Origin: Polyodon spathula
Taxonomy: Eukaryota > Chordata > Actinopteri > Acipenseriformes > Polyodontidae
Reading direction: 5' to 3'
Length of the DNA: 64,000 nucleotides
Assembly: GCF_017654505.1 (NCBI RefSeq)
Contig: NC_054534.1
Span: forward strand, 10,209,071 to 10,273,070
Below are positions 27,120 to 40,758 of this stretch, in pieces. Position 1 is the stretch's first letter; the number at the start of each line of letters is the position of its first letter. The position numbers were made by a program, and so were the translations under genes. The notes under the pieces are model-generated. The model was given only the letters and a program-made list of their open reading frames with translations. It was not told the DNA's origin and searched no databases.

Positions 27120-27245
27120 TTACACTTCTTCGGTATCAGCTGGCTCTAGTAGAGCCAAGATGACGCCTGTTTCATTAGTGGTGATACGAAGTTTAATCCT
27201 TTTCGTGCCCCATACTGACAGATGGATGTTTTCTTCCGATATTTC
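27120..27245 (-). other. Orphan coding-like exon, 41 residues, unidentified
   Basis: On the minus strand a strong acceptor (pyrimidine-rich TTTGTTCCTCCAG) is followed by an open frame starting EISEENIHLSVWGTKRIKLR and ending LLEPADTEEV and TAA. The residue pattern (alternating hydrophobic, a Gly turn, a second strand, then a helix-like stretch) recalls the first hairpin and helix of a ubiquitin-like fold, but this is speculation. It lies 1 kb upstream of the zinc-finger/OAS exons in the same orientation. However, it ends in a stop, and its best internal GT sites do not give a convincing phase-1 donor to join the next exon at 26077. It could be the last exon of another gene or an unused exon of the OAS gene. 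I do not recognise it. Confidence 0.4.
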
Positions 27246-28429
27246 CTGGAGGAACAAAACACAAACAGTTAAGTGAGTCAGTCTGTGTTGGTAAATGTTT
27301 AGTAATAAAAACTCTATAAAAATGTAAATTGTGGTAGGGTGCGCTTGGGAAAAATATATATTCTGAAGTATGTGTATGCGAAACCGCGAGTATTTTTAGT
27401 TGTCATAAATACATTTGCAAAGAATGCGTAATGTAAAATGCATGTGTTATGAGTGTGTGTTGTATGTGTATGTTTTGTATACTATGTTTAAACAACATTT
27501 TAAATCTGTAAACGTTAATATTAGTAATTAAAACACTAGAGAAGGTATGTAACGTAGAGCATGGAATATATAATAATATAATAACGACGTGCTGCAGGAG
27601 CACAGAGGCACCCAATTCGGGCAGACATGCTCTGATAGTGGACAAGCAGCACTTCCTGATGTCAAGAAAACAGAGCACTGCACACCTGAAGGTGCACTTG
27701 AAACCAGCAGTGCCCCTCTTATGGTTTCCTCTCTTCCCCTTCACTTTGTAGCAGCTCAGCTCTTTGCCAGCGAGAGCCAGCATTCTGATAGCAATGTCAT
27801 TGTGGGGTCTGGCTTTGTAGCTGGAATGCTGTCAGGAGATGTTACAGCAGCCAGCAAATCAGAGTGCAGAGCCCCGGCTGTCCTTCCGCTGATGGAACAG
27901 GAGTCCCGGCCCAGCCTGGTTCCTGTGGAGCTGGTGAAGCCAGAGAAGACCTATCAGCGGCTCTACTCGGAGCTGTCCTGCATTTCCCCAAGTACCCTGC
28001 CCTTCAGCAGCTGCGACTGTGGGAGCCGGGCTCCTGGCTGGGAAACGTGTAGCAACATGTGAGCGAGTTCGAGGGCATGGCTCAACAGGAGGGGCACAAG
28101 CTTCAGGAGCTGCTGATGCAGTACTGGCGCTGTCGCAAGCAGCTGTGTCAAGCCAAGGCAGAGCTGCTGGCAGCTGCCTCAGACTGCAAGAGCACCCAGA
28201 ACCAGCTGTGGAGCTTCAGAGATGAGCAGCTCACCCTGCAGGTCTGAGGAAAGTCTCTTAAGCATCCGCTCTTCTGTAGCCTCCCACAGTAACAGGGAAA
28301 ATAAATTAATAACGCAGGGATGAAAAGCTCTACTGCTTGTCTAAGTAAACTAAAACAGTAACACCTGGGCTGTCTCTAACTGCACTGTTATTTCCATCCC
28401 TGCAAATGTGTAATTTATAAGTAGCTTAT

Positions 28430-29130
28430 AATTAGGGCTTCTGTTTTTCAGTTTTTATTCATTTGTTTTTTTCGGTGCTTATTTTTAGCTATTTTCGAGT
28501 TTTATGTAAATCATTTTTTTCGGGGCTTTTGTTTTTGATATACTGTATGAATTTTTGTGTTTTCGGTTACTTTTCAAAATGCTTGAGCGTTTTTTATTTT
28601 GTCAAAATATGTATATTAGTAACTCGACAGTACTTGCACACTTAAGTTGTACCTTCTTCCCTTTGCTGTCTTCTCCAGCGAATCCCTGTGGTCATGGGCA
28701 CATTCTTCTCTTTTTTTTGTTTGTAGGCATTTCACCACAATTCTGTTTTAAATCCTCCATATTTTAACTGTAATTCAGCTTTAAATCCCGCTAACAAGCC
28801 TCCATCCTGATTGTAATCTCGTTTTAAGTCTCGCAAGCGGAGTCACCAATAGAAATGTAGGAATGTGCCGTCACTCAGTAGTTGGGGCGGGTTTAAAGTA
28901 TTCAGAACAAATCAATGACAGATACAAGTCAAGAAGGCGGGACATTGCCCAGCAGCACTGGGAAATGTATTTATTATTATTTTTGTAGTAAGTTTTATTT
29001 TTGTAAAGGGTAAAGTCAACGTGAATTCATTAAACATTTCCACAGTTTTTCCTGTGTTTATTTCATTTTTTTTGTATTGGGGGTGTTTTATCTGGTTTTA
29101 TCACTTAAAAATGAAAATCAGAAGCCATAC
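28430..29130 (+). repeat. T-rich interspersed repeat, copy 2 (longer)
   Basis: Shares ordered words with 7855-8115: TTATAATTAGGGCTTCTG, CGGTGCTTATTTTTAGC, TTTTCGGTTACTTTTC, AAAATGCTTGAGCG, GGTCATGGGCACATTCTTCT. It continues through a GC-richer part (GTAGTTGGGGCGGGTTTAAA) to about 29130. It lies in the first visible EPG5 intron. A short minus-strand piece of the same family may be at 46305-46335 (AGCCCTAATTATAATTAAG). Confidence 0.65.
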
Positions 29131-31921
29131 TTAAAATTTTAAGTCTATCAGAAAACCACTCAAGGGGGTGGGTTATTATGCGATTACTTCATGGTTAGTC
29201 TTTGGGTTGATCTGAACTCAGCACACAAGTTTTATGAAATTCCCTTTTTCACAATGATAAATGCTTTCCCAAATTGCCATCTATAGAAATGATTTTGTGT
29301 CAGACTGTTTCCAAGATACACATTTTAAGGATTATTTTATAATTAAACTGCATTTTGCATGCTGCTGTTTGTTTGTTTTTTAACTGTTTTTACAAAACAT
29401 GTTTCATTTTACTGTCTCTGGTTACAGATTGGTGAGGTAGAATTTTCCAGTAAGTATCTTGTTTGGTCCTCTCCCTGCAGGGTGTCTGCGCTGACCAGTC
29501 AAAGGTGTGCGGTTACCATCGCTACCAGCAGGTGGTATTAAACAAGCCGGTGGTGGGGTAACTGCAGCGGCTGTTTGAGACCAAGGCAGAGCTCCTCCAC
29601 CAGACCCTGGCATGTGTACCGACTGCTGTGCAGTATCCCTGCAGCCAGGATACTGTCAGTGCAGGATCCCCCTAGAGGTGCGTCAGGGTCCATTTTAATT
29701 TTATCTCATTAGTGGGGCTTCAAAAATGTAAACGTTTAAACAGTGACAGCTTTTTAATTGAAAATGTGTCTGACAGTTTAAACAGTAAAGAAATGTTTAC
29801 ACCAAGATTTTAAACGTTTAATCTTCAAAACACGGATTTACAGTTTGTTTTTGTGATTACTTTAAAACAGAGTTACCCGAATCGGTCCTGTTCTGTTCAA
29901 AACTCTCTTGCCCCATCGTCACAGAGACAATGTGCTAACCATCTTCAGCATTCCAGCTCTGGTATTTATGGTACAGTACAGTAATGTACCAGAAAAAATG
30001 CATATGCTGTAATACTATCTAGAGGACATTAAAAATAATTGGTACAGGACTGGTTGCAGCAAACAAACTTTTTATTTATTTATTTATTTTTAAATAAAGT
30101 ACATTTGTTAGTCATTGCCAGTGTCTGGCTGCTCCTGAGAGAGTGATTACAGTACGTGTACTGGTTTCATGGGAGAGGTAAACAGGAGTTGTCCTTGTTT
30201 CCAGCTGAGTCCCCTGATTTGGACTCCCGGCCCTCCTCTTTGCAGCCCCTGAAGGACAGTATCAGCGTCCTCTTCAGCTTCACACGCAGGCTGCTTGATT
30301 ACGCACAATTCCAAGGAGACATCCACCTGTGGCTGCAGCAACTGGTACCGTGCCCTGGAATCAATCTCTTAGCAGAATACCCGCTGTCCTTGTTAATCTA
30401 ATACTACAAAGGGACTCATACCAGAATACCCGCTGTCCTGTTTGTATTAATACTGCAAACAGACTCATATCAGAACCCCCCATGTCCTGGTTAAACTAAT
30501 ACTGCAACTACCTCTTACCAGAATACCACCTGTCCAGCTTAATCTAATACTGCAACTACCTCTTAACAGAATACCTAGTATTTTCCAGTATTTTCTTCCC
30601 AGTGTCTCACAGAATACCATCTCATTCAAGTGCCACAGTTCCAGTATTTAGTGGTTTGCAGTAACCAGTTTCTCTGGACCCCACTCAAACAGGATGACTC
30701 TGTGCTATGTGAGTGACCACTGGGCTCAATACATCAGCATCACTGGGGTGAGCAGGAACCTAATGCAGGAGCAGGCATCTTTCTCCAGGGAGAAACTGCA
30801 GGTGGAATTCGACGAGCTGTTCCTGAGAGCCGTGCTGCATGTACTGAAGGCAAAAAGGTGGGTGGAGCCCAGTTTCATGTTCATGGCAGCAAAAGTAAAC
30901 CAAATACTTACTGTAAGAGAGCTTGTCATACTGAGGAGGACGCTACATGAATTATATATATATATGTACATCTTCAGTTTTTTATACTTGTATGTTGAGA
31001 TGTAAACGTTCATCGAATTTGAGAAAATGTGGTATGCAGCGTTATTACCTACTAACATGTATGTATCATGTCTGATTTGGATTATGTCAGCTGAGGATAT
31101 AAGATACGTTCCCCTGACTTTGCTCAACTTTTCATTTGTCATGAAGTTATTGAACATTTAGATCACGTCGCAGGAGACGAGCATTCAGTGTCGCTGTTTT
31201 TTATAATGTGTTATTTACAGTGATCCCTGAACTAACTGGTATAAACCATAAGGGGCTGAATGTTTGTGGCTGCTTATTCAATTGTATTGGAAGAATAAAA
31301 AGTGTACTGGGGTTTACTGGCTGGTAAGAGCTGAAGGCTTTATATACAAGCTTGAATGTATATGTTGTCTGAAGGAAACACCCCATCTGCTCCACACTTC
31401 AGAATTATCTGAATATGTTCCTCTTTGCTTCAGGACATTTCACACCTGAAAAAAATAGTGAGACAACCAACCATTATGTCTGTGGTGCCAGACTTGCGGG
31501 TCAGTGTAGTTTACGGTGACATTCCATACATTGTGTTTCTGTGGTTTGTTTTATTTTCTCTTTGTTCCTAGCAGGCTGGGGATTTGGCTCTTCATGTCAG
31601 AGATGCCCTACGGAACCCTTTCCAGTGCCATGCTCTGGAAGATCTTCTACATCATGCAGTGCACCGAGAGCGAAGGCTTGGACAGGCTGAGTGCAGACCT
31701 GAGCCCTGATGACTGTGTCAGCAGACTGAAAGGTGAGGGCTCACATCCCTGCTTCAGTCAAAGAATTCAGATATGCATACCATGTTTGCTGGGAGAGTAT
31801 GCAGAGATGATCCTTGACCAATTACAAAACCGTTTGTATCAGTGTAGAGCAGAAGTGTGCAGTTTTCCTTGCTTATACATTGTATTTCCACTGCTTTACA
31901 GTGGGTAAACATGCTTTGTGC

Positions 31922-32125
31922 AGTCAATTACCATGCTGTAGCATGTGCTGTAACATGTGCTGTACCATGCTTTGGCTCTCAGTGAGGAATGAGGTGTTGC
32001 TGTAGCATGTGCTGTACCATGCTTTGGCTCTCAGTGAGGAATGAGGTGTTGCTGTAGCATGTGCTGTACCATGCTTTGGCTCTCAGTGAGGAATGAGGTG
32101 TTGCTGTAGCATGTGCTGTCTCCAG
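31922..32125 (+). repeat. Four-copy tandem repeat, unit about 51 bp
   Basis: Copies of GTAGCATGTGCTGTACCATG followed by CTTTGGCTCTCAGTGAGGAA and TGAGGTGTTGCT. The array runs up to about 20 bp before the EPG5 exon at 32146. Confidence 0.93.
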
Positions 32126-35100
32126 AGGCTTGTTTGTTATTGCAGACCCGAAGCACCAGGGGAAGTTTGAGCGCTGGCTGGTGGGGATTAACAGCTCAGA
32201 CGGGATCTGCCTGCTCACCACCTTCGCTCACATGGCCCAGCTGAAATGGGCCGACGGAGGCCCGGAGTTTGTCAGAACCATAGTGCTGGAGATATACGAG
32301 GTAACAGGGACCTAAAGAGATCTGTTTACGGTTACTTGTACAAAGACATAGACACATTCACACAGGGACTCCAATCACTTTTCTTACCTTTAATTTGCTG
32401 TATTACAGAATAATGTATGTTATTACTGGTCCTGCTTGGCTAGTGCTGTAAGTCTTCAAGTTAATTGAGGCAATCCAAGTATTTTAAATACAGCGCTATA
32501 GGTGATATGCTGCATTATGTTAGCTTTGCTGTTGGTCAGCCCCATTTTCAAGCTATTTGTCATCTCTCGTTGCCCAGGTGTCGTAAGTGAGCGTCTCCAC
32601 AAGAGAGACTTTCTCCAAGGTGGGCCGGGAGCTGCTTGCTGCCATAGCGATGGCTCACCCTCACATCATCTCTGTGCTGCTGTGGAGGCTCCAGGAGACC
32701 ATTGACAGGGTGGGGATGGTGAGTATCGTGGGGTTTCAAAAATAGGATGGGGCTCCATTAGGTGTAGTGAAGAATCGGAGCAAACCAGAGATTGTCCAAA
32801 GTGATGCTATCCTGAATAGAAGCACTGCTCTTCTGTGTCAAAAAAAGATTCATATTGCGTACCTGTTATATGTTATTAGGGTTATTGGTGAGTGGCATAT
32901 TATTATATACCCACACAGGATGAACTTGTGGTAAACTTACTTGCTAATCACCTTGTATATAAACATAGTTGTTTTTATTTGTGTATATGTCCAATCAAAT
33001 CTAGCTTTTAATTTAAAAACAAATTATTCCACACACATAGTATGGTTCTAAATATGTAGAATACTGCATATCCATACACTCTTTATAAATTCTGTACAAT
33101 TGCAGTAAATGTCAAGACAGTATTGTAAAATGGCAAATTTACAGAAAGTCGACCATCACGTTCTGTGTATCTGACTGTAAGTGTTTAGCATTTAATTGTA
33201 AATGGAATAGGCTGCATTTAGCCTGCATATTTTTAGAACAGTTGAAAATGTAATGCAAAATTCAATACACTTACCACTTGGCTAACAAATAAAGGAATAC
33301 ATTGTAAACTGTTAACACCCATCGTGTGATTACACCTGTAAGAAACAAGCCCAGCAAGACTGCCTTCGTAAGGAAGTGCTCCCTGTCGTTGTTTGTAAGT
33401 GGATTGTGCTACAGCGCCACTGTCTTCTGCCAGGTGTCCCTTTACCTGTTCAAGGAGCTGCCTCTTTACCTGTGGAGCCCTGCGGCTGCTGAGATTGCAG
33501 TGATCCGGGACTGGCTGCTGAGCTACAGCCTGCCCGCTGTGGAAAACAGGCTGGCCTGCATCATCTTGGAGGGGCTGAACTGGGGCTCTTGTGGACAGGT
33601 AGGATTTTTAATATTGGGCAAACTTGCTGCCCAGTTATTATGGTTACAGCACAGGGAGTACATTGTTTTGTTATTCGTTGTGTTTTTGAAATCAGAAAAC
33701 AAATGTATGAGTTCGGAAGAATCAGTGCTTCTGTTTTCAGACTTTTTGCTGACTGCATTATTTTTTTTTTTTTTATCAAATATTTGTTTTCCTTCAAACT
33801 GTGTTTCTGCTAAAGGCTCATATTCCCTAAAATACTCTAGCAGAAATATGCACTGTAAGCAGATTGTTTTGCAAATTCATACCCTCATCTATGCCCTTAT
33901 GCTGGATTGTGCATGACTGTATGTTGTTTTGATGATGTAGACCATTGTCAGATTTGAATAACACTAATTTCAACCAGGACCTCTGGAGGTGAAAGGCATA
34001 CAACAGGCTAGTGAATGTACCTACTTCTTCACTTTGCCCAAAGCAATACATGTTCTGCTTGAGGTTTCAGGCCACATTGTGCAGTAGTCCTAGACACCCT
34101 TCCTGTTCCAAGTCTGATGGAGATGGAGTGAGCTGTGTGATTCAGTGACCTGTTCAGGGAGTGAGTGCTCTATATATCATAATGATACAGTGTATACTAC
34201 CCAGGTAGAAGTCAGCTAGCATTGGTCACCTAGAAGTAGCCAGTTTACAGGATGTGGAACTTCATATTAGCCACCAGCTACAAGCAGGATTACTTTCCAA
34301 ACACACTTACTGTTATCTCTGTCTCCCTGTAGGTCTCCTACCTGGCTAGCGTGGTGCACCAGGGTCAGACCCCAGAGAGTTCCTTTAACCAGTGGGCCTG
34401 GGATCTGGTGCTGTGACTGAAGCTGCACTCTAATGATCGCTGCCCCCAGGACACCTGGTCACCCGCCTCTTCCACCAGCACACAAGTGCCTGAGATCTCA
34501 GAGATGCCACTACACCCAGTGCTGAAGGCAGTGAAGGCTGGCATACCCATTGGTTGCTACCTTGCCATAGCCATGACAACCACTGGGCACAGGTAAGGGG
34601 GTTTGAACAAGCCCCCTGTTAAATAAAATGTTTCTTTCCAATATCAACCTTTGAGAAACTCCAGTACAAAACTGAGATTGAGATTATTGTGCAGGATGTC
34701 ATTACAGCATTGCTCTAATGACACACGTTTATACAAGTAAATGCTGGTGGTTTCTGATTTTAGGAGCTGTGGATGGAGTATATGGATATTGAACAGGTAC
34801 AGCATGAGCTGAGGGAGGTTCTGAGTCTTTGGACTAAGATCAGAACCGAGCCGTCCTGTCTATACTACAGAAGTGCTACTATCTTCACTGATTTTACCAA
34901 CCCTCAGGCAGGTAAGTTGTTTCAAGGCATCTTTTCAAGGTTTGCATTCCTTTAAGTAAAACTTCTGTACCTCTTGAAATATCACCCTAAATGGGGATGA
35001 ATATTTTTTATGCAGTGGTACAGAGCAAAATGCCCATAATAACAAGCCTGTTCTCGTAGAGGAAAATCTCCAGACAAAGATAGTAAGAGTTCTTATGATA

Positions 35101-35759
35101 GTCACAAGCAGGGGGCTGCATGCTTACAGTAATCTTGAAAATGTATATTACAAATAATTAACCAGGCAAGTAGTTTTAACGTAATTTTGTCCAACGAAAC
35201 ATCTGCCACTGAACTCATCCATGATGATCTCAGTGCACTGCAGCACCATGCCAAGTAAGTGAACGAGAGCCCCCAACTCTTTCACCACTGCCATTTCCAA
35301 ACAGCTTAACATCAGACATGGCTTGTATAGCTTTCAGTTTGTCCTTGTAGTCCAGTTGCAGCCACTAACCAAGGGCTATTTATTTATTCACCCATGGTTA
35401 ACTTGAAACCACTGTAATTATTCTGTTTCTTCATAATTGAATGGGTAAATTAGCTTTTTTGTAATGGCAATTATCAGTAATACAGAGAAAAATTTACTAG
35501 ATAATCTAGAAATTACCTTTATTTTATTGCTGTCCCCAGGCTAGCAACGCTCCGGGAGTCCCAGCAGGTGGTGCTAGACAGCGAGCTGTTGGACACTCTG
35601 CCTAAGCTATACAGTAATCGGGTGGAGCAGCTGTTCATACAGCTGGAGTGCCGGGGAAGTGGGGGCAGACCATGCCAGGGGTCTGCTCTCATCAGTGTCA
35701 AGGTCAGGCCTGCTTCGGCTCACTCGCTGGGCTTTATTCACAGAATTTTCAGGAACCTT

Positions 35760-36400
35760 TTTCAGAACATTTTCTTAGAGTGTTTTGAAAGGTGACGATA
35801 GAATAATAAACGGTCTTTAAAACCGTTCAAAACTAGATTTAATTAAAGGAAACATACTTTAAAAAGCCATAAGCTAAACATTCATTATATGGTCCTTAAA
35901 GTTTTGTGAATTAGGCCCATTATCTTTATACCTTAGTTGATATTTAGGATATATTTGTTTATGTATTTCTAGATAAGAGCTGGATAAATCCATCCTTGCA
36001 CTCAGTGGCCATTTAGTATTGTGTTGCCCTGCTATTGCACCTGGAGTTGGGGTGGCAAAGACTCCACAAAATGCCTTCAGGTGTCCTGTGCAGTTGAGCA
36101 CCATTCGCTCAGCAGTATTCTCTGCAACGGCTGCTCAAGTAAGTGGTTTGGCAGAGTGTTGCAAACCACACAAAGTTCAAGTTCTTCCCACAGAATGTCA
36201 GTTGTATTGAGATATGCTGATTGTGCTGACCACGCGAGATCACATGGTCTTTCTCATAGCAATTTTTGTATTTTACTAACATACTTCTGTAATGAGGTAC
36301 AATAAAACCACAAGAAACTCAGTCAAGCAGGCAACCTCTTTTTAGATAACACCTTAATCAGTGGTGTTATTATTCTGTGCTTTAATGATGTCATTCACTC
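35760..36400. other. EPG5 relic intron containing a possible old transposon fragment
   Basis: The stretch 36010-36250 (GCCCTGCTATTGCACCTGGA ... CACGCGAGATCACATGG) is more GC-rich than its surroundings and reads like a fragment of an interspersed element. I could not assign it. Confidence 0.3.
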
Positions 36401-38400
36401 TGTTCTCAGTTTGAAGGGAAGCACAAGGATGAGGCTGTACTAAACCAGATTCAGTCCCTGAAACAAGACATTAAACAGCTGCAGACGGACGCCATGAAAC
36501 ACCCTCCTCAGAGTGTGGCCGAGGCCGCTGTGCACGTGGAGAACTTCATAACGTGAGTCATTTCAGATCAACTACAGGTACCCAGTCCACATTCCTTCAG
36601 TGCTAAAGACATGGGAGCTTAGATACACATTAAGAGCTTAGAAAAGGATACAGGCACAAAGCCATTGTTTTGAGGGTTTTCTTTAGCTCTCTATTTCTTT
36701 ATCCCGTTTGTTGATACAGGGCCCTTGTTAATGCCTACAAACTCCAGACAACTGCTCTTTCGCAGAAGATCGGGATCGCCACATTCTACCAGGTGGTTTC
36801 CTTCGTGTGCGACAACACTTGGCGTCACCCTACCACAAGGCAGTTTTTCTCCTCCTGCATTGAGATCCTGGGACAGGTAGGGTGCATTTATTAGTATTGC
36901 TTTTCAAATAATAGCTGGGTGGGACAAAGGTACAGAGAGTGACTTTCCCCAAGGTGTTTAAGAAGCTGTTTGTATATGGAGCCATGTCTCCCCCATTCAT
37001 CTATGGAATGGCATGAAAGGCAAATGACTTGTAGAATAGTGTGCAAATGGTTTAGAACACCCCATTGCTTCTGTTCTGTTGATTTGTTGTGCATATGAAA
37101 TCAAACCACTAGAACTGAAAATCTTGGAATTGTAAAAATAGCCAAATTAGTGATTGTTTCATTGAATTGATGACATTAATTGGCCACACATGCAATTAAT
37201 TAAAAATAGTAAGATAAAGGGAAAACATAGCCCAAATGGTAAAATGCTTGAGACTTTTGAAAAGTTGTTTAAGATGCCTAATTAAAGCACACAATGGTCT
37301 AACATTTTCACGAGTGCACGACCGAAAATTAAAATTCTATACTCTATGTTTTTTATGCATGTAGGCATATAAAGGATATAAATGACAAATCTTGAGGTGT
37401 TCTCATAGATTTAAAAACTACTGTAGCAAAATGTATTTTTTGTAAAAGCATTGAAATCACTATATCAGAGAACACCTGCTGTTGTTTTCAAGAGTGCACA
37501 TTAAGATGACTAGTTATTCTCTAGTTGTGTTTCCTTTGCAGGTGTTTATCCAAGACACACAGCAGGAGTGCAAGCAGATGCTGTCTGCCATCTCTGTAAC
37601 CTTCTGTCCCACTACTTCACCCCCAACGCTTCGCCCCGGGAGCTGGTCCACCTGTATGAGGAGGTGGTGCTCGCCCTGCACGGGGACAGTGGAGACGTCA
37701 TCTTCATGCTGCTCACCAAGGTCTTTAGTCTCCTACACATTGCTAGAGACTCATTCACACTGCCTGTGTATGTGGGGCATGCGTAGCAGTGTGGGTTTGA
37801 CAAAGAATGGTCAGGGCCGTGAAGCTCATAATCTGACCTTTTCAATGATGATCGCTATACTTCTGAAATACGTGTTTACTCTTCAGATCCATGCGTACTG
37901 TGTAAAGGAAAACTTTATGGAAAGTTCTTAGTTTACATTCATTATTGTTTATCTAGGCAGATTGTCTGTTTTCATCCTCCAGCGTGGTGTCACTTTAGGT
38001 TATGCAGTGTGCTTGAAAATTGAGTAACTGATATTGATAGTAATGACATTTAGGAAGTGAGTTTGGGGAACAGTGCTCTATAAACTTAATTAGAAGTCCC
38101 CTTTAGAATGTATTAGTAGCAACTACACTTATAACTTTGCAGCGAGTGTAGCTCCCGCATTGACAAAACCATTATAAACACGTAAACCACAACACATTAT
38201 TGTAGCAGTTTTTATTTAGATTTAATGACTTGTGTGTTTATAAGTGTTTGGTAATGTGAGAAACACCCTCTCAACACTTGTAAACACACATGTTTTTCTA
38301 TGGGTTTCTTTTCCAGTTTGACTTGGTTTTCTGGCTAAGGTCCAGCCAGCCCCACTTCTCAGAGCGGAGCCGGCTGATGGAGCTGGTGCACCTTGGAAGT

Positions 38401-38462
38401 TCAAAGAATATATATATATATATATAAAAAATATATGTATATATAAAAAAATATATATATGC
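38401..38462 (+). repeat. AT microsatellite replacing the end of an EPG5 exon
   Basis: Runs of ATAT and ATATATAAAAAA directly follow the truncated EPG5 exon at 38317-38393. The exon's normal second half and donor are missing. Confidence 0.85.
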
Positions 38463-40318
38463 ATACATATGCGCAGGCAGAGACATTAATATGGCATTAA
38501 TTTTAATGTGTCTCTTGTTTTTGCAGGTTGTGCAGAGCAGCTCATCAGTCCTGACTGTTGGAGGGCATCCCTCAGAGCACTGGGGTGCACTTCTCCACCC
38601 AAAAAGAAATCCACAAAGATCCCCGGCTCTGCCCGAGAAACTACTACAGTGACCCTCTCTTCTCAACAGGTATGGCAGATGCACTGCTTTACAAATGCGC
38701 TCACTTGTACAGAGAATGGTAAGGGTATGGATTTGTAATGTAGCTGATGTTAAGCCATTGGGATCCTTTTAGTCCCGACTTGACAGTTTTCTGAAGTGAC
38801 TTTACACAATTTCGTGAATTTAACCCTTTAATCCCATGCTTCTGTTTGGGGCGGGTTTCCAATGTAAAGAAAGGAAGAACAGTCAGCAAAAGAGACTATG
38901 TACAGAAATAATTTCAGAATGGCACCACTTAGCATATCAAATAAAAGCACACATTTTATCTATAATTGTTACTTAGTCAGAAAGTAACAGAATTGACAGT
39001 TATTCACCCTTTCGCTACGTAGCTTTCATTGTTTACAACTTTGATTGGTAATGGCATCTGTCAATCAAATTGGGTACAGTAGATGGCAGCTAGTTCAACC
39101 AGTGATAATTGCAAATAATGAGAGAGGCGTAACCAAAGATTAACTAGGAATTCACTTTCTTGTAATATAATTATTGATAAAATGCATGGGATTTTATTTG
39201 TTATGCTAGGTTTTGGAATTCTGTTATTTGTTTTTTATTTTAATCTATATCATTCAGAACAATCAAAGAATCAACTTTACATACAAAATTCCCAGAAGCA
39301 AGAGTTTACCTCACAGCAGAGAATGAGCAAATAAAAGCCTTGCACAATTACCAGTACAAGTTAATTAAACAATTCAGGTTTGTCAGTTTGCTCGTTAATC
39401 TGAACAGAAAAGGCAAGATGCAGCCTATTCATTTGTCTAGTCATTCCAGGTGTATTTACAGCTATAACAATCGTACACTAATGCAATTAAGAGTAAAACA
39501 CTGCAAAACACTATCACTCTGATTTCCAGATTCAAGAGACAGTAAGATGGCTGTCAGATTTCTTCCTTAAACTCCATCTTTCCAAAGGTGATTTCTGAAG
39601 TTTTTATCTTTTTTTCCAAATGATGTCCTTACATGGAAGAAGTAAAGATATTTTGGGGTTATCTATTGAAAAATATAATCGTCTTGGAGTTTGCTGGTTT
39701 GGTTAAGAAGCCAGTAGGCAGTGTCCAGATTATACAAGGTATGGGTTCTGTGGACAGGATCTATGAAAAGATGCTTGTACTGTGTCACCTTTCCCAATTT
39801 AAGAATAATGGTAAAAAAAAAAAAAAAAAAAAAAAAGTTCCTCTTAATGCTTTCCCTTTTCTTTTTTTTTCCATGATTTATTTTATCTTTTGAATTGGTT
39901 GAATCCCATTGATCTAACAGCTCAAAATGCTGTTTAATATTCATGAAACTGTTCTAGACTGTTGATCAGTTGTTTAACAACAGTTAAACAGCAGTTTCAT
40001 GATATGACATTTCCCTTACATTATTCCCCTTGATTGTGTCTCAGTGAATCATGATACTTTTCTTAACATGATGCAGTTTATCATAATAGAGGGCTTTATT
40101 GAGGCACGGCCTATAGCACTACAGAGCTACTTGAGTCGACCAAGTGCCTTCACAATATTAACTGAGTTTGGTCTTTTAACAAAATAAAAAGAAAAAAAGA
40201 AAAAAGGGAAAGCGTTAAGATGGAACTTTTTTTTTTTTTTTTTTAACCATTATTCTTAAATGTTAATGATAACTTGATGTTACACATCATTCTAAGCAAG
40301 CTCATCAGGATCAGAACA

Positions 40319-40758
40319 TGTATCGTGACTTGCATATCGAGATCCATATTGTATCGTGACTTGCATATCGTGATCCATATTGTATCGTGACTTGCATATC
40401 GTGATCCATATTGTATCGTGACTTGCATATCGAGATCCATATTGTATCGTGACTTGCATATCGTGATCCATATTGTATCGTGACTTGCATATCGTGATCC
40501 ATATTGTATCGTGACTTGCATATCGTTATCCATATTGTATCGTGACTTGCATATCGTGATCCATATTGTATCGTGACTTGCATATCGTGATCCATATTGT
40601 ATCGTGACTTGCATATCGTGATCCATATTGTATCGTGACTTGCATATCGTGATCCATATTGTATCGTGACTTGCACATCGAGATCCATATTGTATCGTGA
40701 CTTGCATATCGAGATCCATATTGTATTGTGACTTCCATGTCGAGATCTGTCTCGTATC
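40319..40758 (+). repeat. Minisatellite, unit 31 bp, about 14 copies
   Basis: The unit is GTATCGTGACTTGCATATCG followed by TGATCCATATT, with a GATCCATATT/GAGATCCATATT variant at a few positions. Three minus-strand frames are all open through the array, an artefact of repetition. It lies in an EPG5 relic intron. Confidence 0.96.

Noticed and set aside
33326..33916. 196-codon plus-strand frame as a separate gene
   Set aside because: Only 33434-33598 is coding-like, and it is an EPG5 exon; the rest is intron read-through.
40243..40738. Overlapping minus-strand frames of up to 158 codons
   Set aside because: They are produced by the 31-bp minisatellite and are open in all three frames because of repetition.
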